Source of the DNA: Sphingobacteriales bacterium
Lineage (GTDB): Bacteria > Bacteroidota > Bacteroidia > Sphingobacteriales > Sphingobacteriaceae
Reading direction: 5' to 3'
Length of the DNA: 64,000 nt
NCBI GenBank assembly: GCA_025353765.1
Contig: JANXOD010000024.1
Span: forward strand, 152,530-216,529
A program made the position numbers and the translations under genes. Position 1 is the first letter of the stretch. The number at the start of each line of letters is the position of its first letter. The notes below the pieces were generated by a model. It saw only the letters and a program-made list of their open reading frames with translations, did not search any database and was not told the DNA's origin. Of this stretch, positions 48,584 through 59,301 are shown one piece after another.

Positions 48584-51187
48584 TTAATTCCCCGAACTCT
48601 CAGCCGGTTTTTTCTTTTTGAAGAGCCCATCCAATACATTTTTAATCGCTTTTTTAGTGGTGGTATCTTTAGTTAGTATTTTATCTAATTCTTCCTTCCC
48701 TTTTACTACAGCCTTATTTTTCATGCTATTTATAGTATCTTTTGCGGTACTTATAGCCTGTTTTTTTACGTCATTGGCTAACGTACTGGTTCCTTGTTTC
48801 AAATCTGTTTTCAAGCTTGGGTTTTTTATAGTGCCACCCATTTTTACAGACAAGTTGATAATATCACTCATCTTTATCGGAATGCCACTAGCATTTGCTT
48901 TACTGGTCAGATTATTGACCAATGCATTACCATTAGCACCCATCATACTACGGTGCAGTTTCAAATTAATATTATAATCCAATGATTGATCAAAGCCATG
49001 TGTACCTGCAATTTCCATGTTGATATCACTTACTTTTATATTAAACGGCTTCACCTGCACTTTCCCGTTTGCAAAAGCAATATGATTGTTCACATTATTT
49101 AGAGAAATATCTTTTAACTGGGATACATTAAGCGTTTTGGCAAGCTTATTTAAAGGCTCAAAATTCGTTATAACACCTTTTAATAATAACATATTCCCAT
49201 CGCCGGTTAAAGAACTTAAATCGGGCATCATATTTTCACCCAGTTTACCATTCATACTTAATTTTGAGGTTAATTTACCTGAAATAAACTGCCCGATAGG
49301 CATTAACTTCTGAACGGTATTAAATGCATTAAAGGTTTTTTGTACATCTACATCCCTTACATCATAACTTAAGGCAATATCTGGTTTCTTTTTACTGATT
49401 TTGGTAGAATAAGAACCATTTACTGCCATTGTACCATCTAATGCCTGGCCTTTTACATTATTCATAAAAACGGTTTCGTCCTTAAGTACAATGTTGCCGC
49501 TTAGGTTTTGAATATCTAGTTTATCATAATGTACTTTGCCAATATCTGCATTAACCAAAAATTTAACACGATTAGGCACAGCAAAAGGAGTTGAGGCAGT
49601 ACTGTTTTGGGCAGCGGTATTGCCGGAAGTTGCCATCCAGTCATTTAAATTTAATTGATCTGCCTTTACGTTAAGTGATCCATCCAAAGGCTGATTTTTT
49701 AACATAAAGCCCAATAAATTATTCAATATACCAGTAGCATTAAAATTTGTTTTTAAATACTGGCCTTTAAAATTATTGATAATTACATTTTTAGGATTAA
49801 AGGTCATTAATAGATTACTCACATCAATGCCGCCCGGATAATCTTTTGAAACGTAATTCATATTATTGATCTGAACAGTGCCTGCTGCATTAAACTGATC
49901 AAATTGTTTTTTTTCTATGGCTGCTACATTTCCCTTGAGATTCACATTTGCATCTAACAGCCCCGATAGTTTAGTACCTTTTTCCAGCTTGGAAAATTGA
50001 CTTACATTAGCTAAGTTTAATTTTCCTTTAGCCGCCGCATCAATAAACATATTCGTAACCGGATTTTTAATCAGCAATCTGAAATCAAAAGGTTCATTAT
50101 CCATTTCTATATGCCCTTTTGGAATATTGATCACCGAATGATCTGTAATACCATCCGGATTATTAACATTGACTATCAGATTGATGTTTTTAACAGGCTT
50201 AGGCAGATCGATATACTTAAATGAGCCATTTTGAACTTCCAAATTAATTCCATAAGCCGGAATAGAAGTTTTGCTATACGTTCCTTTGGCAAACCCATTA
50301 AAAATAGCTTTCCCACTTGCTTCTACTTTATCAAAATCTTTTTTAAATACGGCCGGCACTAAAGACAGAATACTTTTAAATTCGGTGGAAGGTGCATTAA
50401 ATTTAATATCCATCACATAACTGCTATCCAATAATTGAACAAAGCCTTCGGTGAATAATTTCAAGTTATTTACGGTAATATCACCTGTTTTAAATGAATA
50501 TTTTTGGGCTTTATGATCCACCTGAATATCAGTTGTGATATCTGTCTTTGCATTTACCAGGTAAGGAATATTGTTATAGGTAAAATTAACGGCGCCCGCA
50601 TGAGTAGTTGTGTTTAGTGTAAAAATATCATTCATGAAATCACCACTGCCTTTATGATGCAGATTAATCACTTCTGCATTCATATTGCCCTGCTTATCTA
50701 CATAACTGAGGTATCCATTATTAATTTCGTATTGCTTCAATTTAAGCGATAAAGGTTTTGATTTTGCAGTGTCTGTTTGAGCAGTATCCGGCTTAACAAT
50801 ATCCCAGTTCGTTTTTCCATCTTTATTGACGATAGCATGAATGCGAGGATTATTAACCGTTATCCCATAGATATCCATTTTTTTGCCATTGATAACGCTC
50901 ATTAAATTCAGAGAAACATCAATGTTTTTAGCTGAAATCAAAGTATCTTCCTGAAACTCTCCTGTACCTATAACCTGCAAATCTTCCAGAGCCACGGCTA
51001 CTTTAGGGAAATGGCGAAACAGGGAAATATCTACATCCTTAAAATTAACTTTCGCATTCAGTTTTTTATTGATTGTTTCTTTAACAATCATCGTGATTTT
51101 ATCTTTAAACAGATAAGGAACAGCAAATGCGACAGCTGTGATTAATACCACTATAATGGCTGTGATTTTTAAGAATTTTTTAAGCAT
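48584..51187 (-). CDS. AsmA family protein
   Basis: N-terminal TM 'FLKITAIIVVLITAVAFAVPYLF', AsmA-like 'VNFKDVDISLFRHFPKVAVALEDLQVIG'. Confidence 0.9.
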   Translation of the reverse strand: MLKKFLKITAIIVVLITAVAFAVPYLFKDKITMIVKETINKKLNAKVNFKDVDISLFRHFPKVAVALEDLQVIGTGEFQEDTLISAKNIDVSLNLMSVINGKKMDIYGITVNNPRIHAIVNKDGKTNWDIVKPDTAQTDTAKSKPLSLKLKQYEINNGYLSYVDKQGNMNAEVINLHHKGSGDFMNDIFTLNTTTHAGAVNFTYNNIPYLVNAKTDITTDIQVDHKAQKYSFKTGDITVNNLKLFTEGFVQLLDSSYVMDIKFNAPSTEFKSILSLVPAVFKKDFDKVEASGKAIFNGFAKGTYSKTSIPAYGINLEVQNGSFKYIDLPKPVKNINLIVNVNNPDGITDHSVINIPKGHIEMDNEPFDFRLLIKNPVTNMFIDAAAKGKLNLANVSQFSKLEKGTKLSGLLDANVNLKGNVAAIEKKQFDQFNAAGTVQINNMNYVSKDYPGGIDVSNLLMTFNPKNVIINNFKGQYLKTNFNATGILNNLLGFMLKNQPLDGSLNVKADQLNLNDWMATSGNTAAQNSTASTPFAVPNRVKFLVNADIGKVHYDKLDIQNLSGNIVLKDETVFMNNVKGQALDGTMAVNGSYSTKISKKKPDIALSYDVRDVDVQKTFNAFNTVQKLMPIGQFISGKLTSKLSMNGKLGENMMPDLSSLTGDGNMLLLKGVITNFEPLNKLAKTLNVSQLKDISLNNVNNHIAFANGKVQVKPFNIKVSDINMEIAGTHGFDQSLDYNINLKLHRSMMGANGNALVNNLTSKANASGIPIKMSDIINLSVKMGGTIKNPSLKTDLKQGTSTLANDVKKQAISTAKDTINSMKNKAVVKGKEELDKILTKDTTTKKAIKNVLDGLFKKKKPAESSGN

Positions 51188-51302
51188 GATGTTTTTAAAA
51201 ATGGTTGAGATGAACTGGCAATAACTATATTTTCACAAGAACAAAAATATATAAAATTTATAAGAGGAAGGATTTCTCATCAGATGAATTTTTTAAACTA
51301 CC

Positions 51303-51342
51303 AAAAAAGCCCGACTGATAAAATTAAATCAGTCGGGCTTTT
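51303..51342. terminator. bidirectional rho-independent terminator
   Basis: AAAAAAGCCCGACTGAT-AAAATTA-AATCAGTCGGGCTTTT. Confidence 0.88.
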
Positions 51343-51365
51343 AGTATTAATGAATTTCTAAATTA

Positions 51366-53894
51366 CTATTCTTTTTTCTCTTCTTTTTTCTTCTTAGCTT
51401 TTGTTTTACCTATAATTTTGATCTCATTCGTTTCTTTATCAAAATCTACTTCCATTGTATCACCTTCTACTAGTTCTCCCTTCAAAATCTCTTCAGCAAT
51501 TGGATCTTCCAGGTGTTTTTGTATAGCACGTTTTAACGGCCGGGCACCAAAATTAGAATCATATCCTTTTTCGGCAATAAACTCTTTTGCCGCTTCTGTC
51601 AACTTTACTTCATATCCTAAGCCATGAATACGCTCAAATAATGATTTTAATTCTATATCAATGATTTTAAATATCTCTTCTTTTCCTAATGAATTAAATA
51701 CAATCACATCATCCACACGATTCAGAAACTCAGGAGCAAAAGCACGTTTTAATGCATTTTCAATCACACCTCTGGAATGTGTATCGGCTTGAGTTGCTTT
51801 AGCTGTAGTGCTGAATCCAACACCTTGTCCAAAATCTTTTAATTGACGTGCACCAATATTAGAAGTCATGATGACGATGGTATTCCTGAAATCTACCTTG
51901 CGTCCTAAACTATCTGTCAATTGACCTTCATCTAAAACCTGTAACAGAATATTAAATACATCGGGGTGAGCTTTTTCGATCTCATCCAATAAAATAACAG
52001 AATATGGCTTACGTCGGACTTTTTCTGTTAACTGGCCACCTTCTTCATATCCTACATATCCCGGAGGCGCACCAACTAATCTGGATACTGCGAATTTTTC
52101 CATGTATTCGCTCATATCAACTTGTATAAGTGAATCTTCGCTATCAAACATAAAGCGGGCAAGTTCTTTGGCTAATTCTGTTTTACCAACACCTGTCGGG
52201 CCTAGGAAAATAAAGGAACCTATTGGTTTTTTAGGATCTTTTAAACCGGCTCGTGTACGTTGTATCGCTTTTGTTAATTTTTTAACTGCATCTTCCTGTC
52301 CTATAATTCGTGTATTAATCGAATCAAACATTCCAAGCAATTTCATGCTATCTGTTTGTCCTACACGCTGAACCGGAATACCGGTCATCATAGAAACAAC
52401 TTCTGCTACATTATCTTCACTAACAATATAGCGTTTGGTTTTTGTTTCTGCTTCCCATTCGATTTTTGCTTTTTCAAGCTCTTCAAGCAAATTCTTCTCG
52501 GTATCTCTTAGTTTAGCTGCTTCCTCATATTTCTGACTGCGAACAACTTTATTTTTTTCAACCTTAATTTCTTCAATCTTCTGCTCCACATCAATAATAT
52601 TTTGAGGAACATGGATATTAGTTAAATGAACTCGTGAACCGGATTCATCTAATGCATCAATCGCTTTATCGGGTAAGAAACGATCTGTAATATATCTGGA
52701 AGTTAAAGTTACACATGCCTTAATTGCTTCGTCAGTATATGTTACTCCATGATGCTCTTCATATTTCTCTTTAATGCGAGTCAATATTTCAACGGTTTCA
52801 TCCGGAGTTGCCGGTTCTACCATTACTTTTTGAAAACGACGATCTAAAGCACCATCCTTTTCAATATACTGACGATATTCATCTAAAGTTGTAGCACCAA
52901 TACATTGAATTTCTCCTCTGGCTAATGCTGGTTTAAACATGTTAGATGCATCCAATGACCCTGATGCGCCACCGGCACCCACGATGGTATGTATCTCATC
53001 AATAAACAGGATCACATCCGGAGATTTTTCAAGTTCATTCATCACCGCTTTCATCCGCTCTTCAAATTGTCCACGGTATTTTGTACCTGCAACTAAAGAG
53101 GCCAGATCAAGCGTAACCACCCTCTTATTGAATAATACACGTGATACTTTACGTTGAATAATTCGTAATGCCAAACCTTCTGCAATGGCAGATTTACCCA
53201 CACCTGGCTCGCCAATTAAGATGGGGTTATTTTTTTTACGTCGGGATAGAATTTGTGAAACGCGTTCAATCTCTTTTTCACGCCCAACAATAGGATCAAG
53301 TTTTCCGTCTTCAGCTGCACGGGTCAAATCGCGACCAAAATTATCTAAAACAGGAGTTTTAGATTTAATATCCGAAACTTTTTTAGGCTGACTGAAACTG
53401 TCTTCCTCTCTAAAATCATCATCGCCTGCCGGAGATCCGGGAGCTTCATCGCGAAAGCCTTCTTTATTATTTTCTACTTCTCCTTTAAAAACATCGTAAT
53501 TCACATTGTACTGCAATAGTATTTGTGATGCGATGTTATCTTCATCCCTTAATATGGATAGTAATAAATGTTCTGTTCCAATGACATCACTTTTGAAAAT
53601 TTTAGCTTCTAAATAGGTTATTTTAAGAACTTTTTCTGCTTGTTTTGTAAGAGGAATATTACCCAAATTTACAGTTGTGCTTGATGTTCCTTTTACCGCA
53701 TCTTCAATAGAACGACGCAAACGTGCGGTATCCACACCGGCATCTTTTAATATTTTTATCGCCATTCCATCTCCTTCACGGATCAGGCCCAGCAACAAAT
53801 GTTCTGTACCAATATAATCATGGCCCAAACGCAGAGCTTCCTCTCTACTATATGATATGACGTCTTTAACACGTGGAGAAAATTTAGCTTCCAT
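51366..53894 (-). CDS. clpC: ATP-dependent Clp protease ATPase subunit ClpC
   Basis: Clp_N repeats, '[15 protein letters not shown]', UVR-like '[16 protein letters not shown]', '[17 protein letters not shown]'. Confidence 0.95.
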   Translation of the reverse strand: MEAKFSPRVKDVISYSREEALRLGHDYIGTEHLLLGLIREGDGMAIKILKDAGVDTARLRRSIEDAVKGTSSTTVNLGNIPLTKQAEKVLKITYLEAKIFKSDVIGTEHLLLSILRDEDNIASQILLQYNVNYDVFKGEVENNKEGFRDEAPGSPAGDDDFREEDSFSQPKKVSDIKSKTPVLDNFGRDLTRAAEDGKLDPIVGREKEIERVSQILSRRKKNNPILIGEPGVGKSAIAEGLALRIIQRKVSRVLFNKRVVTLDLASLVAGTKYRGQFEERMKAVMNELEKSPDVILFIDEIHTIVGAGGASGSLDASNMFKPALARGEIQCIGATTLDEYRQYIEKDGALDRRFQKVMVEPATPDETVEILTRIKEKYEEHHGVTYTDEAIKACVTLTSRYITDRFLPDKAIDALDESGSRVHLTNIHVPQNIIDVEQKIEEIKVEKNKVVRSQKYEEAAKLRDTEKNLLEELEKAKIEWEAETKTKRYIVSEDNVAEVVSMMTGIPVQRVGQTDSMKLLGMFDSINTRIIGQEDAVKKLTKAIQRTRAGLKDPKKPIGSFIFLGPTGVGKTELAKELARFMFDSEDSLIQVDMSEYMEKFAVSRLVGAPPGYVGYEEGGQLTEKVRRKPYSVILLDEIEKAHPDVFNILLQVLDEGQLTDSLGRKVDFRNTIVIMTSNIGARQLKDFGQGVGFSTTAKATQADTHSRGVIENALKRAFAPEFLNRVDDVIVFNSLGKEEIFKIIDIELKSLFERIHGLGYEVKLTEAAKEFIAEKGYDSNFGARPLKRAIQKHLEDPIAEEILKGELVEGDTMEVDFDKETNEIKIIGKTKAKKKKEEKKE

Positions 53895-54089
53895 TAGATA
53901 TACCTTTCTGTGTATTTTAAACCCCCTAAGCTATTAAAATTATTAGATTAAAAGAGCGACACTTTTTGTAACAATTTTATCAACAATTACGCCATTTCAA
54001 TGGAAATGGTTTTATCACATATTAGCTTCACAAAGTTTACACCTCTCTGACTAAAATTACGATATTTGGAGCTCATTTCAAACACAATA

Positions 54090-55772
54090 ATGTCAGACGA
54101 AAAGATCATATTTTCTATGGCCGGTGTAAACAAAATTTACCCGCCTCAAAAACAAGTTTTAAAAAATATTTACCTCTCTTTTTTTTATGGAGCCAAAATA
54201 GGAGTCATTGGTTTAAACGGATCCGGTAAATCATCCGTATTGAAAATCATTGCCGGATTAGATAAATCATACCAGGGGGAGGTTGTTTTTGCGTCAGGTT
54301 ATACCGTTGGCTATTTGGCGCAAGAGCCTGATTTAGATGCAACTAAGACTGTACGAGAAGTTGTAGAAGAAGGTGTTGCAGCTACTACAGCTATTTTAAA
54401 AGAATACGAAGATATTAATGAAAAATTTGGCTTGCCCGAGGTTTATGAAAACCCGGATGAGATGGATAAATTACTGGCACGTCAGGGAGAATTACAGGAT
54501 CAAATAGATGCAATTGGTGCTTGGGAACTGGACTCTAAATTAGAACGAGCTATGGATGCATTGCGATGTGCCGAGCCTGAAATTAAAATTGCCACTTTGT
54601 CAGGCGGGGAACGCAGAAGGGTAGCATTATGTCGGTTATTATTACAAGAACCGGATGTTTTACTTCTTGACGAACCAACAAATCACCTGGATGCCGAAAG
54701 TATTGATTGGCTTGAACAATATTTAAAACAATATAAGGGAACTGTTATAGCTGTTACACATGATCGTTATTTTTTAGATAACGTAGCCGGATGGATTTTA
54801 GAATTAGATCGTGGTGAGGGTATTCCCTGGAAAGGTAATTACTCTTCCTGGTTAGAGCAAAAAGCTAAACGTTTAGCATCCGAAGAGAAAACAGAAGGTA
54901 AACGCCAGAAAACCCTGGAACGGGAGTTAGAATGGGTACGGATGGCGCCCAAAGCCCGTCAGGCTAAATCAAAAGCACGTTTATCAAATTATGAAAAACT
55001 CGCATCGGAAGAAACCAAGGAGCGGGAAGATAAACTGGAACTATTCATTCCGCCGGGACCGAGATTGGGAAATATTGTTATCGAAGCTCAAAATGTAACC
55101 AAAGCCTATGGTGACAAATTATTATTTGAAAATTTGAATTTCTCTTTACCTCCTGCCGGAATTGTTGGAATTATAGGGCCAAATGGTGCCGGCAAAACTA
55201 CTTTATTTCGTTTAATAACTGGTCAGGATGTACCCGATGCCGGAACTTTTCGTGTTGGAGAAACTGTAGCATTAGGCTATGTAGATCAAATGCATGATGA
55301 CCTGGATCCCGAAAAATCTGTTTGGGAAAATATTACTGATGGACAGGAAACTATTTTATTAGGAAATCGTCCCATAAATTCAAGAGCTTATGTTTCAAAA
55401 TTTAATTTCAACGGCGCAGATCAGCAGAAAAAAGCAGGTGTTTTATCTGGAGGAGAGCGTAATCGTGTTCATTTATCTATCACTTTAAAGAAAAGTTCTA
55501 ATGTTTTACTTTTGGATGAGCCAACAAATGATATTGATGTAAACACATTGCGTGCATTGGAAGAGGGCTTAGAGAATTTCGGTGGTTGTGCCGTAATTAT
55601 TTCCCACGACCGTTGGTTTTTAGATCGCATTTGTACGCACATTCTGGCTTTTGAAGGGAATTCACAGGTTTACTTTTTCGAAGGAAATTATTCCGAATAT
55701 GAAGAAAATCGAAAAAAGAGAGCAGGTGATATAATTCCCCACCGCATTAAATACAAAAAACTGGCAGGATAA
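54090..55772 (+). CDS. ettA: energy-dependent translational throttle protein EttA (ABC-F)
   Basis: 'MSDEKIIFSMAGVNKIYPPQKQVLKNIYLSFFYGAKIGVIGLNGSGKSS'; two LSGGE signatures; linker 'WVRMAPKARQAKSKARL'. Confidence 0.97.
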   Translation: MSDEKIIFSMAGVNKIYPPQKQVLKNIYLSFFYGAKIGVIGLNGSGKSSVLKIIAGLDKSYQGEVVFASGYTVGYLAQEPDLDATKTVREVVEEGVAATTAILKEYEDINEKFGLPEVYENPDEMDKLLARQGELQDQIDAIGAWELDSKLERAMDALRCAEPEIKIATLSGGERRRVALCRLLLQEPDVLLLDEPTNHLDAESIDWLEQYLKQYKGTVIAVTHDRYFLDNVAGWILELDRGEGIPWKGNYSSWLEQKAKRLASEEKTEGKRQKTLERELEWVRMAPKARQAKSKARLSNYEKLASEETKEREDKLELFIPPGPRLGNIVIEAQNVTKAYGDKLLFENLNFSLPPAGIVGIIGPNGAGKTTLFRLITGQDVPDAGTFRVGETVALGYVDQMHDDLDPEKSVWENITDGQETILLGNRPINSRAYVSKFNFNGADQQKKAGVLSGGERNRVHLSITLKKSSNVLLLDEPTNDIDVNTLRALEEGLENFGGCAVIISHDRWFLDRICTHILAFEGNSQVYFFEGNYSEYEENRKKRAGDIIPHRIKYKKLAG

Positions 55773-55804
55773 AACGCTACATGAAACAAAGGAGCAAACA
55801 GCCT

Positions 55805-56563
55805 TTATTTCTTCCGAAATTCATAAGCTTTATCTAAAATTTGCCGATTGCCTTTTATGTCTTTTATGGGTGCTTCTATATTGTAAAATATGATACTATT
55901 AGCAGTTTTATTGATTTTAAATGCATAAAGATTTGCCAAACTATCATTACCTTTTAGTGCAATTAAATTGGATATGGGTTCAGTCTCTTCAACACAATCG
56001 CCACTGTAGCAAATAGAAAAATTGGTATAAGGTTTTAATCCTTTTACCTGTCCATCTGAAGTAAATTGTACTTTTTGAGGAGTCGCTATTCCATTTTTAT
56101 AAAGTACATATTCACCTGTTATCATTTTATCATTAAGATACTTTTCAAATACCCATTCTTTGCCTGGTATATTATCCACCTTCACAAATAAGGAGTTAGT
56201 ATGGCTCCCTGTCACGGTGCTATCAATTAAAGTGATACTACTATCTTTATTAATTATAAAAGCAAGATCCTTTCCCTGAGAAGCATTAATTAATTTATAC
56301 TTGTCGTCTTGCTTTTTATAAGCTACTTTTCCTTGCTCAAAGCCATAAAAAACATTTGCACTATCCGCCTTATTAAAATTTAATTCATAGCAATAGACAA
56401 AAATATTCCCTGGTATACTATCCGGGATATACTTTAAAAAAGCACTGTTTATGTATCTTCCCTTTACCCCCATTTGGGAGGTCCTTTTTGATTTGGTCTT
56501 ACAAGAAAAAAATAATGTACTTAATATTAAAGCAGCCATTAATGCTGAATATTTAATTTTCAT
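55805..56563 (-). CDS. putative lipoprotein, unknown
   Basis: Lipobox-like 'LILSTLFFSCK'. Confidence 0.7.
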   Translation of the reverse strand: MKIKYSALMAALILSTLFFSCKTKSKRTSQMGVKGRYINSAFLKYIPDSIPGNIFVYCYELNFNKADSANVFYGFEQGKVAYKKQDDKYKLINASQGKDLAFIINKDSSITLIDSTVTGSHTNSLFVKVDNIPGKEWVFEKYLNDKMITGEYVLYKNGIATPQKVQFTSDGQVKGLKPYTNFSICYSGDCVEETEPISNLIALKGNDSLANLYAFKINKTANSIIFYNIEAPIKDIKGNRQILDKAYEFRKK

Positions 56564-56583
56564 GTATTTTAGATATGGTGTAC

Positions 56584-56784
56584 TTAAATTAAATTTTGAC
56601 TAATAAAATTGCTTTTCCCTATAAGCCATACTAATCGATTTTTTTCGATAAAATCAACAATTTCATAATACATCGGCTTGGTCATGCAAAACTTCCGGCC
56701 GGATTCTTTAAGTTTATGAATACCACTAATCTGGCTCTTACAAACCATCATTAATTCCTTTTTAAGTTGAGTATATAAAGTCAT
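56584..56784 (-). CDS. 66-aa hypothetical protein
   Basis: Isolated ORF upstream of the lipoprotein on the same strand. Confidence 0.4.
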   Translation of the reverse strand: MTLYTQLKKELMMVCKSQISGIHKLKESGRKFCMTKPMYYEIVDFIEKNRLVWLIGKSNFISQNLI

Positions 56785-57026
56785 AGTAGGATATTTAATA
56801 TTGAAGCAACAACATTACTATAAAAATGTTTTAATTATCTTATTGCCGCTTAAATCTTATACCCATTCATGTATCCTTAAAATGTGCAAGTTAATGTTTG
56901 GATGTTAATATGTTAACAAATAAATAATAATTCATCTACGCTTTTTGCCCTTTCATCATCTATCTTTAATAAAAATTCTAACAATCTGTTTTACATCCCT
57001 TTAAGCTAATTCTTAATTTTTGAATT

Positions 57027-57500
57027 ATGATTTGGAAAAAATTTAACGGAGAAATTATTCAGATCCCGATTATTGAAGAAGTAGAACGTGCTATTGAACG
57101 TGAAGCAAATTTGGGAAATAAACTTAAAGTTTGTATTGGCACAGACTCACAGGTAAAAGGAAACACGATAGACTTTGCCACAGTAATTGTTTTTTTAAGG
57201 GAGCAAAAAGGCGGATTTATGTTTATCCATCAGGAACGTTCTTCTATTAAAATGAGTATTAAAGAACGAATGCTTTCTGAAGTTCAAAAATCTATTGAAT
57301 GTGCTTATTCATTGTGCGATCTTTTAGATCTATATGATGTAGATCTGGAAGTGCATGCAGATATTAATACAAATCCAAATTTTAAATCTAACCAGGCATT
57401 GCATGAAGCCATGGGGTACATTTTAAGTATGGGGTTTGTATTTAAAGCCAAACCTGAAGCTTTTGCAAGCTCGGCCTGTGCTAATAAAATAGTGCAATAA
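57027..57500 (+). CDS. YkuK/DUF458 family (RNase H-like fold) protein
   Basis: 'LKVCIGTDSQVKGNTIDFATVIVFLR...DLEVHADINTNPNFKSNQALHEAMGYILSMGF'. Confidence 0.87.
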   Translation: MIWKKFNGEIIQIPIIEEVERAIEREANLGNKLKVCIGTDSQVKGNTIDFATVIVFLREQKGGFMFIHQERSSIKMSIKERMLSEVQKSIECAYSLCDLLDLYDVDLEVHADINTNPNFKSNQALHEAMGYILSMGFVFKAKPEAFASSACANKIVQ

Positions 57501-57526
57501 TATAAGGCTTTCATTGGATGATATTG

Positions 57527-58492
57527 CTAAACTGTGATTATTTGAGCAGGAACATAGTTACTTCCCTGCACTACCCCTCTACGCTCTAAGCCTTTATCGA
57601 TATAACTCTGAATCTCTGATTTTTTCATCCCCCAATTTGGAGCGATCAATAAATCAAAATCAGCTAACCCGAAAATTCGCTGTAACACAATATCCGGTCT
57701 CAAAAGAGGGATAAATGCAGCAATAAAATCGGTATATTCATCAATAGTAAATAATTTAAACGGTTCCCTGTTAAACCGTGATCCCATAATAGAACCCTTT
57801 ACAACATGCAGATGATGCAATTTTACAAATTTGATTTGTGGAAACCTGTTAATTTCATCAGCATAACGCAACATCATTTCATGCGTTTCCCAGGGAAAGC
57901 CAAAGATCGTATGAACACAAATGTCGATTTTTGTGCTGTTGGCTAAATTCAACGCATTTTCAAACTCCTGGTGAGTACAGCCCCGATTAATCTTTAGAAG
58001 TGTTTCATCATATATAGATTCCATCCCCATTTCTAGATCCACATCAAAACGATCTGCATAGCTTTCTAGTAAAGCAATTTTCTCAAAATCAATACAATCG
58101 GGTCGGGTACCTATGGATAAGCCTACCACATTTTCTGTATTTATGCTCAATGCCTCATCATAAAGCATTCTTAAATAATGAGTTGGAGCATAGGTATTGG
58201 TATTGGGCTGAAAATAAATAATGAATTTTTCGGCCTTGTAGTTTTTAAAAGCACGTTCCATGCCCTGCTCAATCTGTTCCCGTATGGTGGGAAGCTTTCT
58301 GGAAAGTTCTGGCGTAAATGAATCTACATTACAGTATGTACAACCGCCATAGCCTTTACTGCCATCGCGATTAGGACAGGTAAATCCAGCATCGGCAATA
58401 ATTTTATAAACACGCATGCCATCATACTTATTTTTCAAGTATGCACCGTAATGATTATAACTTTTCTGACCGTAATCTAAAGGAGTGCCCAA
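57527..58492 (-). CDS. TIGR01212-type radical SAM protein (YhcC-like)
   Basis: 'GFTCPNRDGSKGYGGCTYCNVDSF', 'YFQPNTNTYAP', 'SIGTRPDCI'. Confidence 0.92.
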   Translation of the reverse strand: MGTPLDYGQKSYNHYGAYLKNKYDGMRVYKIIADAGFTCPNRDGSKGYGGCTYCNVDSFTPELSRKLPTIREQIEQGMERAFKNYKAEKFIIYFQPNTNTYAPTHYLRMLYDEALSINTENVVGLSIGTRPDCIDFEKIALLESYADRFDVDLEMGMESIYDETLLKINRGCTHQEFENALNLANSTKIDICVHTIFGFPWETHEMMLRYADEINRFPQIKFVKLHHLHVVKGSIMGSRFNREPFKLFTIDEYTDFIAAFIPLLRPDIVLQRIFGLADFDLLIAPNWGMKKSEIQSYIDKGLERRGVVQGSNYVPAQIITV

Positions 58493-58715
58493 ACTATTTT
58501 TTTGTAAAGATACAAATCATACTATATCATTAGTTTTTTAAATAAATTCATCGGCATGAGAACTTGCTTTTGAGATGAATCAAATCCTCTAAATATTTTA
58601 AAAAAAATCAATTCTTTAAAAACCTATAATGACTATTTCTGTTAAAAATAGAAGTAACGTTTCCAAATAGACGTTTTAATATTCATCATTTAACAAATAA
58701 AATAAACAGAAAATC

Positions 58716-59018
58716 ATGCCAGACAAAGAAAAAAACCAAGGCGGACAAGGTCAGAGCCAAGGTAAAGAAGGCGATACCTCTAAACGAGGATTTGCCTCAA
58801 TGGACGAAGAAAAACAACGAGAAATTGCCAGCAAAGGTGGTAAAGCTTCTCATGGTGGGGGTAATAAGGAGGGAGGAACCCAAAAAAGTGAAGGAGATAC
58901 TTCTAAACGTGGTTTCGCTTCGATGGACGAAGAAAAACAACGAGAAATTGCCAGCAAAGGTGGTAAAGCCTCTCATGAAGGAAGCCACAAGAGCGAAGAC
59001 AGTCATAAAAAGAGCTAA
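58716..59018 (+). CDS. KGG-repeat stress-induced (con-10-like) protein
   Basis: Two copies of 'KRGFASMDEEKQREIASKGGKASH'. Confidence 0.9.
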   Translation: MPDKEKNQGGQGQSQGKEGDTSKRGFASMDEEKQREIASKGGKASHGGGNKEGGTQKSEGDTSKRGFASMDEEKQREIASKGGKASHEGSHKSEDSHKKS

Positions 59019-59039
59019 TTCACTTTTAATTGTTTCTTT

Positions 59040-59069
59040 ACAAATGAGGAATAAAAATTCCTCATTTGT
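59040..59069. terminator. hairpin downstream of the KGG protein gene
   Basis: ACAAATGAGGAAT-AAAA-ATTCCTCATTTGT, 13-bp perfect arms; no strong T-tract. Confidence 0.65.
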
Positions 59070-59275
59070 AATTTATAGACTTTCATTAATCAAAAATCAA
59101 AACTAAAGAGGTGTCTTCTTTCTTTGGAGCTGAAAGGTTGAAAATTGCACTTGAAAAGTTTGTGCCTATTTTCTCTCGCTCGTTTATTCAATCATTCTAT
59201 TATTTCTTCATGCAATCCTTCCTTCGCTCATTCATTCAAAACAGGTTACAGCTAAGCAAAAGTGCAATAATTGAT

Positions 59276-59283
59276 TACATTTG
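59276..59283 (+). promoter_or_regulatory. candidate -7 element TACATTTG for icmF
   Basis: Matches TAnnTTTG, 19 bp before the ATG at 59302. Confidence 0.4.
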
Positions 59284-59301
59284 CTTAGATTCTAAGTAAC
59301 A

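Noticed and set aside
58792-59106. 104-aa ORF overlapping the KGG gene in another frame, and the antisense ORF 58797..59006
   Set aside because: Frame-shifted readings of the duplicated KGG region; the KGG frame has clear family motifs.
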